From the NCBI RefSeq assembly GCF_000716595.1, contig NZ_JNXC01000001.1:186001-250000 (forward strand): DNA of 64,000 bases, given 5' to 3'. The notes under the pieces are model-generated. The model saw only the letters and a list, made by a program, of their open reading frames with translations. It ran no database searches and had not been told where the DNA came from. This document shows positions 58,398 to 64,000 of this stretch, one piece after another; within the stretch, counting starts at the first letter, position 1, and every line of letters starts with the position of its first letter. The position numbers and the translations under genes are program-made. The stretch is from Saccharothrix sp. NRRL B-16314 (GTDB lineage Bacteria > Actinomycetota > Actinomycetes > Mycobacteriales > Pseudonocardiaceae).

Positions 58398-58398
58398 G

Positions 58399-58578
58399 TC
58401 AGGCGTTCCGGGTGCGGAGGAACGCGAGCCAGGTGCGCAGTGGGAAGGCCAGGGTCGGGCCGGTGGTGTTCTTCGAGTCCCGAACGGCCACGCCCGGCTC
58501 GGTGTGGGCCACCTCGACGCAGTCGGTCTGCCCCCCGCCGCTGTAGCTGCTCTTACGCCAGGTCGGCACCTTCGTCAT
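58399..58578 (-). CDS. DUF397 domain protein (partner of the HTH regulator)
   Basis: 59 residues: W-RKSSYSGGGQTDCVEVA, then VAVRDSKNTTGPTLAF and a C-terminal WLAF helix, the whole DUF397 domain. Such proteins bind or modulate XRE/DUF5753 regulators in morphological and antibiotic control in Streptomyces (BldB-like). It overlaps the HTH gene by 26 bases, so the pair is coupled. Confidence 0.92.
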   Translation of the reverse strand: MTKVPTWRKSSYSGGGQTDCVEVAHTEPGVAVRDSKNTTGPTLAFPLRTWLAFLRTRNA

Positions 58579-59455
58579 CGCGGTCCCCTCGAAGGTCGTA
58601 GAAGTCCGCCCAGTGGGCGAACGTCGACCTTGATTGTTCCGCATCCAGAGCGAGGGTCGCGAGGGCGTTGCGCTTGCGCTGGTAGAGCTTGATCGAGTCG
58701 GGGTCTTCGGTGAACACAGTGGCGGCATCGGTATCGGCGTAGGCGACCGGATTCACCGGCTCGGCGAAGGTCATCAGGTTGAACCCGCGCATGAGGGCGG
58801 GGTGACCCGGCGCTGACATCGGGATCACCCGCAGGGTCAGTCGAGGCCAGTCGCACATGAACCGCAGCCGCATCACCTGGTCGTGCATGATCCGGGCGTT
58901 GCCGATCCGGCTGAGCAGGCTGATCTCGTGGATGTAGAACACCGTTCCCGGCGGATTCGGCGAGGTCAGAACGGATTGCCGCCGCATTCGGGCGTCGACG
59001 AACGTTTCCAGTTCGTCCGGCGATTCGACGCCGTGGAGTTCGATCACCGCTCGGGCGTAGGCCTCGGTCTGCAACAAGCCCGGAATCACCATGGGCTCGT
59101 ACTTGTGCATGGTGACGGCGGATTGCTCGTGGATCGCGAGGCTCAGCAGGTTGTCGGACAGCTTGCCTTCGTGTGAGCGCAGGTAGTGCCCCAAGTCCCG
59201 TTCCCGGGCCAACAAGCGGACACGTTCCTTCGTCGCTTTGTCGACACCGAGTTGGCCGAGCAGAGCACCCAGGTCAAGCTCGTTGGTGCCCCGCTCGCCG
59301 TGCTCGAGCCTGCTGAGCCGACCCAGCGACCAGCCCAACGACCTGGACACGTGTTCCGCGGGCACCTTGAGCCGCGTCCGGGCCAGCCGGAGTTCCGCGC
59401 CGAGCTCCCTCGTGCGCACCGTGGACACCCGCAACGGCGTCAATCGCTCTTCCAT
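58553..59455 (-). CDS. XRE-family HTH regulator with DUF5753 domain
   Basis: 300 residues. HTH at about 15-75 (RELGAELRLARTRLKVPAEHV, LGWSLGRLSRLEHGERG), then the DUF5753 ligand-type domain (EPMVIPGLLQTEAYARAVI, NARIMHDQVMRLRFM, LTLRVIPMSAPGH). Regulates an unknown set of genes with its DUF397 partner. A TAGTTT lies seven bases before the ATG, suggesting a leaderless start. Confidence 0.9.
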   Translation of the reverse strand: MEERLTPLRVSTVRTRELGAELRLARTRLKVPAEHVSRSLGWSLGRLSRLEHGERGTNELDLGALLGQLGVDKATKERVRLLARERDLGHYLRSHEGKLSDNLLSLAIHEQSAVTMHKYEPMVIPGLLQTEAYARAVIELHGVESPDELETFVDARMRRQSVLTSPNPPGTVFYIHEISLLSRIGNARIMHDQVMRLRFMCDWPRLTLRVIPMSAPGHPALMRGFNLMTFAEPVNPVAYADTDAATVFTEDPDSIKLYQRKRNALATLALDAEQSRSTFAHWADFYDLRGDRDDEGADLA

Positions 59456-59558
59456 GACGCCGAAACTAGTGCCCCGCTGGGGGTAAAAGTGCTGATCAGG
59501 CCGGTAATCCACCTCAAGGGGGCACGGTGGGCGCGATCTTGCCCGGTGGGCAAACCGG

Positions 59559-60701
59559 CTAGCGGATCTTGCCGGTCGCCACTTCGTGCCGCAGCAGGTC
59601 GTCCAGCGTGAACGTGCCGGTCGGCTGGTCGTCCTTGCCCAACAGGTACAGCCGCTTCACCGCGACCAGGATGCCCTCGGCCACCACGTCCCGGAACGAC
59701 GGGTTCGCCAGCCGCTGCCGGTCGCCCTCGTTGGTCAGGTAGCCGACCTCGACCCGAACCGCCGTGCAGCGGGTCATCCGGAGCATGTCCCACGTCTTCG
59801 GGTGCGTCCGGCAGTCCAGCATCCCGGTCCGCGCCACGATCTCCCGCTGGATGAACCCGGCCAGCGCCTCACCGACCGTGGACGACGTGCCGTTGCCCGT
59901 CCCGAAGTGGAACGTCGCCACCCCGGACGCCAACGGCGACGCGTTGCGGTCGGAGTGCAGCGACAGGATCAGGTCGGCGCCCGCGTCGTTCGCGAACCGC
60001 GCGCGCTCGCCCTCGTCCGGGTTGTTGTTCGGCCCACGCGTGAGCAGGGCCTCCATGCCGGTGGCGGCCATCTTGCCCTCGAGCAGCCTGCCCAGGTCGA
60101 GCATGACGTCGGCCTCGGACACGCCGTCGACCACGACACCGCGGTCGTCGCCGCCGTGACCCGGGTCGATGATGATGCGCTTCCCGGACAGCCTCGGCCC
60201 GGCCCGCCGCACCCGCTCCTGCTCGCGCAGGAACACCGGCCGGCCACCGCGCACCTTGGGCTGGAGCTGCCGCAGCGCGCGCACCGTGTCGGGACCGCAC
60301 ATGCCGTCGACGATCAGGCCGTAGTCGCGCTGGAAGCTCCGCAGGGCCAGCTCAGTCTGGTGACCGAACTCACCGTTGGCCCGCCCGGCGTCGTACCCCA
60401 GCTCCAGCAGGCGCTCCTGCAGGGCGGACACGTCGTCACCGGTCACCGGCTGTGCCATCAGGAACGCCAACGGCCGGTCGCCGAGGCGGTACGTCGCATC
60501 GCGCAGCGCGCGGTAGGTGGCCGGGCCGACGGTGCCGTCGGTGATCAGACCCCGCTGCTGCTGGAACGCGCGCACAGCGTGCTCGACCGGCAGGTCGAAC
60601 ACCTGTGACGGCTGCGGATCGGACAGCAGACCGAGCTTCGTCAGCGTTGCCCTGACCTCGGCGACGTCCGGACCGAAATCCCCGCGGCGGAGTAGCGGCA
60701 T
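59559..60701 (-). CDS. cwlM: CwlM-like N-acetylmuramoyl-L-alanine amidase fold protein
   Basis: 380 residues: two peptidoglycan-binding repeats (about 10-70 and 90-145) and an Amidase_3 domain (about 175-355) in which H182 (DPGHGG), E196, H249 (SLHSD) and E318 (VRVEVG) look intact. The C-terminal TGTFTLDDLL (about 361-370) matches the threonines that PknB phosphorylates in mycobacterial CwlM, which then activates MurA and binds FhaA. No signal peptide is seen, in line with a cytoplasmic regulator. ATG at 60701 preferred over GTG at 60716. Confidence 0.92.
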   Translation of the reverse strand: MPLLRRGDFGPDVAEVRATLTKLGLLSDPQPSQVFDLPVEHAVRAFQQQRGLITDGTVGPATYRALRDATYRLGDRPLAFLMAQPVTGDDVSALQERLLELGYDAGRANGEFGHQTELALRSFQRDYGLIVDGMCGPDTVRALRQLQPKVRGGRPVFLREQERVRRAGPRLSGKRIIIDPGHGGDDRGVVVDGVSEADVMLDLGRLLEGKMAATGMEALLTRGPNNNPDEGERARFANDAGADLILSLHSDRNASPLASGVATFHFGTGNGTSSTVGEALAGFIQREIVARTGMLDCRTHPKTWDMLRMTRCTAVRVEVGYLTNEGDRQRLANPSFRDVVAEGILVAVKRLYLLGKDDQPTGTFTLDDLLRHEVATGKIR

Positions 60702-60817
60702 GCACCCCTCGCTCACTAAGGCGCCGACATCCGTCGACGCGAACTTGACGCCCTATTGTGCCTTGCTCGCGCCGATGCCACGGACGGGGCTACTGCGAGT
60801 GGTCAACTGTCCACAAA

Positions 60818-60860
60818 CGAGTGACCCGTCCGCCTTCCGGGAAGACGGACGGGTCACTCG
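60818..60860. terminator. convergent-free hairpin between cwlM and trxA
   Basis: CGAGTGACCCGTCCG (60818-60832) pairs with 60846-60860, with an inner CTTCC/GGAAG stem. It ends the trxB-trxA transcript before cwlM. Confidence 0.85.
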
Positions 60861-60871
60861 GACGGGCAAGA

Positions 60872-61198
60872 TCACAGGACGTCGGAGAGTTCCTTCAGCA
60901 GCGCGGCCTTCGGCTTCGCGCCCGTGATCTGCTTCACCGGGCGGCCACCCTGGAAGAGGATCAGGGTCGGCACCGACATGATCTGGTAGTCCCGCGCGAT
61001 CGACGGGTGCGCGTCGATGTCCAGCTTCGCCACGGTGATCTTCTCGGCGTGCTCGGCGGCGATCTCCTCGAGCACCGGGGCGACCATCTTGCACGGGCCG
61101 CACCAGGTCGCCCAGAAGTCGACCAGAACGGGCTTCTCGCTGGTCAGCACGTCGTCGGCGAACGTCTTGGCGGACGTGACCACGGTGGACCCTGCCAT
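60872..61198 (-). CDS. trxA: thioredoxin
   Basis: 108 residues with active site WCGPCKM and the cis-proline SVPTLILF. Reduces protein disulfides using electrons from TrxB encoded 28 bases upstream. ATG at 61198 starts AGSTVVTSAKTF. Confidence 0.97.
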   Translation of the reverse strand: MAGSTVVTSAKTFADDVLTSEKPVLVDFWATWCGPCKMVAPVLEEIAAEHAEKITVAKLDIDAHPSIARDYQIMSVPTLILFQGGRPVKQITGAKPKAALLKELSDVL

Positions 61199-61226
61199 GT
61201 TGTTTCTCCCTCGGGAAAGAAGTGGA

Positions 61227-62219
61227 TCAGCTGGTGGAGACGGGGTCGCCGTAGCCGCCGCCGACGTGCTCGGAGCTGACCGCGGCCTCCGCGGACCCGT
61301 GCTCGGCGAGCCAGCGCTCGGCGTCGATCGCGGCGGCGCAGCCCGACCCGGCGGCGGTGATCGCCTGGCGGTAGGTGTGGTCGACGAGGTCGCCCGCGGC
61401 GAACACGCCGTCCACGTTCGTGTGGGTCGTCCGACCGACGACCTGGACGTAGCCCTCGCCGTCCACGTCGACCTGGCCCTTGACCAGCTCACTGCGCGGG
61501 TCGTGGCCGATGGCGACGAAGAACCCGGTGAACGGGTGCTCGGTCACGTCGCCGGTGCGCGTGTCGCGGGTCTTCACGCCGGACACCGAACCGGTGCCCA
61601 GCACCTCGACCACCTCGGCGTTCAGCAGCCACTTGATCTTCTCGTTGCTGCGCGCGCGCTCCAGCATGATCTTGGAGGCGCGGAACTCCTCGCGGCGGTG
61701 GATGATCGTGACGGTCCGGGCGAACTTCGTCAGGAACGTCGCCTCCTCCATCGCCGAGTCGCCGCCGCCGATCACCGCGATGTCCTGGTCGCGGAAGAAG
61801 AAGCCGTCGCACGTGGCGCAAGCCGACACACCGCGGCCGAGCAGCTCCTGCTCACCGGGGACGTGCAGGTAGCGCGCCGCCGCGCCCATGGCGAGGACGA
61901 CCGCGCGGGCGGCGTACCGCTGACCGTTGGCGGTGACGTACTTGACCGGGCCGTCGAGCTCCACCGCCTCGACGTCCTCGGAGCGCAGCTCGGCGCCGAA
62001 GCGCTTCGCCTGCTCCCGCATCTGCTCCATGAGGTCGGGGCCCATGATGCCGTCGCGGAAACCGGGGTAGTTCTCGACTTCGGTCGTGGTCATCAGCGCG
62101 CCGCCGTACTGCGAGCCCTCGAACACCAGCGGTTCGAGCTGGGCCCGTGCGGCGTAGACCGCCGCGGTGTACCCGGCGGGCCCCGATCCCACGACGATCA
62201 GGTTCCGAACGTCCGACAC
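61227..62219 (-). CDS. trxB: thioredoxin-disulfide reductase
   Basis: A 330-residue flavoenzyme: FAD loop [15 protein letters not shown], redox pair [13 protein letters not shown] loop [10 protein letters not shown] and C-terminal [15 protein letters not shown]. Passes electrons from NADPH to TrxA. GTG start; trxA follows. Confidence 0.97.
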   Translation of the reverse strand: MSDVRNLIVVGSGPAGYTAAVYAARAQLEPLVFEGSQYGGALMTTTEVENYPGFRDGIMGPDLMEQMREQAKRFGAELRSEDVEAVELDGPVKYVTANGQRYAARAVVLAMGAAARYLHVPGEQELLGRGVSACATCDGFFFRDQDIAVIGGGDSAMEEATFLTKFARTVTIIHRREEFRASKIMLERARSNEKIKWLLNAEVVEVLGTGSVSGVKTRDTRTGDVTEHPFTGFFVAIGHDPRSELVKGQVDVDGEGYVQVVGRTTHTNVDGVFAAGDLVDHTYRQAITAAGSGCAAAIDAERWLAEHGSAEAAVSSEHVGGGYGDPVSTS

Positions 62220-62242
62220 CCTCGACCTCCGTTAGTCGCCTG

Positions 62243-62265
62243 CGGGCCGGGATCAACCCGGCCCG
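62243..62265 (-). terminator. hairpin between the sigM operon and trxB
   Basis: CGGGCCGGG (62243-62251) pairs with 62257-62265 around ATCAA. Not followed by T-rich DNA, so only tentative. Confidence 0.5.
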
Positions 62266-62322
62266 GCACTTCGCACAACGGATCGTAGGGCGCGGGAATT
62301 CCGCGCACGGGAGTGAGCTGGG

Positions 62323-63072
62323 CTACGGGCTGATGACGCTGTTCGCCAGCACGCCGTCGGGGTTGTCCGGACCGCACGTGGCCGGGTCGACCACCACGAT
62401 CCGGTACGCGCCGGGCGAGCCGCCGGGCAGGATCGCCATCACGGCCGGCTTGTCGTCCAGCGTGATCGGGCTGACCCCGAGCGGCTTGCCCGCCGTGACG
62501 TTCGCGCCGCGCAGGCAGCCGGCCAGCTGGTCCTGGTTCTCCAGGGGGCCGTAGTTCTGGGCCTTGAGCACGTCGCCGACGACCGGGCCGAAGTTCTGGC
62601 CGCGCACCGCGGGCATCCGGTCCTCGGGCGCCGCGCTGCCCGCGACCGGGGTCGACGTCCGGTCTTCCTGGGCGATACCGCCGTCACCCGCGGTCGGGTT
62701 CTGCGGGATCGCCACCACGGCCACACCGATGGCTACGGCGGCCGTGGCGAGGAAACCGGCGCCCCAGCCGAGGCGCTTGTTGCGGCGGGCCTTGGCCTGC
62801 GCGAAGTCGATCACCGGTGCGGTCGGGCGCGCCTCGTCGGCGAGTGCCGCGTCGATCCGGTCGGCCACGTGGCGCGGCATGGGGATCGGCGGCAGGTCGT
62901 GCAGGTCTTCGAGCGTCGCGTCGAGGGCGGCCAGGATCTCCCGCGCCTCGGGGTCGTTCTCGACCAGTGGCCGGAGCTCGGCCTCGGTCCGCGGGTCCAG
63001 AGCCCCCGCGTGCAGATCAGCCAGCAGGTCGACGGACCACGGCGGCCCTGAACGCCGCGCATTGCCGGTCAT
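62323..63072 (-). CDS. anti-sigma-factor-like membrane protein of the sigM locus
   Basis: 249 residues: an N-terminal helical domain (WSVDLLADLHAGALDPRTEAEL, PRHVADRIDAAL) that would bind the sigma factor, one helix (about 100-122, LGWGAGFLATAAVAIGVAVVAI) and an outside domain with one Cys pair region. No HxxxCxxC zinc motif is present. Its ATG overlaps the sigM stop, the usual sigma/anti-sigma coupling. Confidence 0.8.
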   Translation of the reverse strand: MTGNARRSGPPWSVDLLADLHAGALDPRTEAELRPLVENDPEAREILAALDATLEDLHDLPPIPMPRHVADRIDAALADEARPTAPVIDFAQAKARRNKRLGWGAGFLATAAVAIGVAVVAIPQNPTAGDGGIAQEDRTSTPVAGSAAPEDRMPAVRGQNFGPVVGDVLKAQNYGPLENQDQLAGCLRGANVTAGKPLGVSPITLDDKPAVMAILPGGSPGAYRIVVVDPATCGPDNPDGVLANSVISP

Positions 63073-63686
63073 CGTTCCTCCAACTGACGTCCCTGTTGCA
63101 CCTGCACATCGTTCATTGGGACGTTCGCATCTGCACTCCGGTTCCGGAGGTGACCCAGAACTTTGGCCAGCTTGGCCCGTCCACGGGCGCAGCGCGACTT
63201 GACCGTGCCCTCCGCGATGCCCAGGAGCTGGGCGGTTTCGGCGACGGAGTAGCCCTCGACGTCGACCAGCACGATCGGGGCGCGCTGCTCCTCGGGGAGT
63301 TCGAGGAGGGCTGCCTGGACGACCAGCCGGGTCTCCCGCTCGGCCATCGCGTCCCTGGGTGCGACGGGCTCACCAGGGCCTGCCTCGGGCAGCGGTACCG
63401 TCGGCCTGGTCTGGCGCCGGCGCATCCGGTCCAGGCAGGCGTTCACGACTATTCGGTGCAGCCACGTGGTCACCTGCGACTCGGCGCGGAAGCTCGCCGC
63501 CGCCCGGAAGGCCGAGATGAACGCCTCCTGGAGGGCGTCCGCGGCCTCTTCGGGATCGCGCAGGGTGCGCAGCGCGACCGCCCACATGCGATCCCGGTGT
63601 CTGCGCACGAGCTCGGAGAAGGCGTGTGGGTCACCCGCGGCGTGCGCCGCGATGAGGTCTGCGTCCGAGCTGGCTGCGGCGGTCAC
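63069..63686 (-). CDS. sigM: ECF RNA polymerase sigma factor SigM
   Basis: 205 residues: region 2 (AFSELVRRHRDRMWAVALRTL, DALQEAFISAFRAA, QVTTWLHRIVVNACLDRMRRR) and region 4 (ELPEEQRAPIVLVDVEGYSVAETAQLLGIAEGTVKSRCARGRAKL). Position beside trxB-trxA-cwlM matches mycobacterial sigM. GTG at 63686; TAGGCT (complement of 63693-63698) six bases before it suggests a leaderless mRNA. Confidence 0.93.
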   Translation of the reverse strand: MTAAASSDADLIAAHAAGDPHAFSELVRRHRDRMWAVALRTLRDPEEAADALQEAFISAFRAAASFRAESQVTTWLHRIVVNACLDRMRRRQTRPTVPLPEAGPGEPVAPRDAMAERETRLVVQAALLELPEEQRAPIVLVDVEGYSVAETAQLLGIAEGTVKSRCARGRAKLAKVLGHLRNRSADANVPMNDVQVQQGRQLEER

Positions 63687-63732
63687 GCAGGGAGCCTATC
63701 GGTCCCGGGCAACCCTGCTCCGGTCACCTGTA

Positions 63733-63765
63733 CGGGCGAGTGCCGTTGCCCGCGGCACTCGCCCG
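63733..63765. terminator. hairpin between sigM and the VOC gene
   Basis: CGGGCGAGTGCCG (63733-63745) pairs with 63753-63765, seven-base loop; it ends the leftward VOC transcript. Confidence 0.75.
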
Positions 63766-63778
63766 CCACGACCCCGCG

Positions 63779-64000
63779 TCACAAGTTCGCCCACTCGACG
63801 AGCTGGACGATGACGCCATTCGGGTCGGTCACCTGGAACAGGCGCTCACCCCACGGCTCCTCGCGCAGCGGCATGGTGATCTCGATGCCCGCGGCGACGA
63901 GCCGGTCGTGCTCCGCCGCGAGGTCGTCGACCGTGAAGGCGACGATCAGGCCGGCCGCGTGCTGGTCGCGGAAGCCCTCGGGCAGCACTTCGATGCCCCG
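63779..64000 (-). CDS. VOC/glyoxalase family protein, C-terminal part (runs off window)
   Basis: The visible 73 residues are a betaalphabetabetabeta half: LIVAFTVDDLAAEHDRLVAAGIE, PWGERLFQVTDPNGVIVQLVEW, typical of glyoxalase/bleomycin-resistance proteins. The start is beyond position 64000. Function unknown. Confidence 0.85.
   Translation of the reverse strand, partial: RGIEVLPEGFRDQHAAGLIVAFTVDDLAAEHDRLVAAGIEITMPLREEPWGERLFQVTDPNGVIVQLVEWANL

Noticed and set aside
60807..60816. CTGTCCACA upstream of trxA terminator as DnaA box
   Set aside because: Single site with one mismatch, no second box nearby.

Overview
The window is a contiguous piece of a high-GC actinobacterial chromosome spanning the replication origin. 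The synteny (dnaA, dnaN, gnd, recF, dciA, gyrB, gyrA, DUF3566, tRNA-Ile, tRNA-Ala, cwsA, ppiA, crgA, sortase, trpG, pknB, pknA, pbpA, rodA, pstP, fhaB, fhaA on one side; rpmH, rnpA, yidD, yidC, jag, rsmG, parA, parB, cwlM, trxA, trxB, sigM on the other) is the classic mycobacterial/pseudonocardial layout. The BldB-like DUF397/HTH pair, the TPR-type regulator and the long rnpA and sortase proteins point to the Pseudonocardiaceae (Saccharothrix/Actinosynnema/Lentzea-like). That placement is inference; no search was run.

Layout. (1) 1-15336 is an accessory arm: the start of a BCCT osmolyte transporter, a copper operon (membrane protein, YcnI, CopC, CopD), an aminoglycoside-phosphotransferase-like gene beside an HTH/TPR regulator, two small unknown genes, a beta-glucosidase/MFS/SDR operon with a divergent TetR regulator, a PLP aldolase-like gene divergent from a sugar-lactone oxidase, and two more small genes. 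(2) 15797-25561 holds tRNA-Leu and the fhaA-fhaB-pstP-rodA-pbpA-pknA-pknB operon, which couples Ser/Thr phosphorylation to peptidoglycan synthesis. (3) 25573-33095 carries trpG/pabA, a class E sortase, crgA, a PH-domain membrane protein, a rhomboid protease, cyclophilin, a CwsA-like protein, a DUF2020 lipoprotein and a DoxX protein. (4) 33345-43450 carries tRNA-Ala, DLW-39, tRNA-Ile, DUF3566, gyrA, gyrB, dciA, recF, gnd and dnaN, all leftward. (5) 43451-45498 is the unusually long (2 kb) dnaA-dnaN gap containing oriC; dnaA follows on the minus strand. (6) 47515-54518 runs rightward: rpmH-rnpA-yidD-yidC-jag and rsmG-parA-parB, with four perfect parS sites in 1.4 kb. (7) 54655-64000 holds a D-Ala-D-Ala ligase-like gene, an aminotransferase, a GNAT, an HTH/DUF397 pair, cwlM-trxA-trxB, an anti-sigma-like protein with sigM, and a partial VOC protein.

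The genes work together as replication start (DnaA, DnaN, DciA, gyrase), origin segregation (ParABS), membrane insertion (YidC/YidD/KhpB), and growth control: PknA/PknB, PstP, FhaA, FhaB, RodA, PbpA, CwlM, CrgA and the CwsA-like protein all serve polar growth and septation.

The most notable observations are: an array of CCCGGG-centred palindromes through oriC; secondary DnaA-box clusters inside dciA and upstream of a membrane gene; a tyrosine-phosphatase/methyltransferase fusion with a parS in its promoter; an RNase P protein with a large repeat-bearing insert; overlapping divergent promoters on a palindrome; and a set of genes whose -10 elements imply leaderless transcripts.
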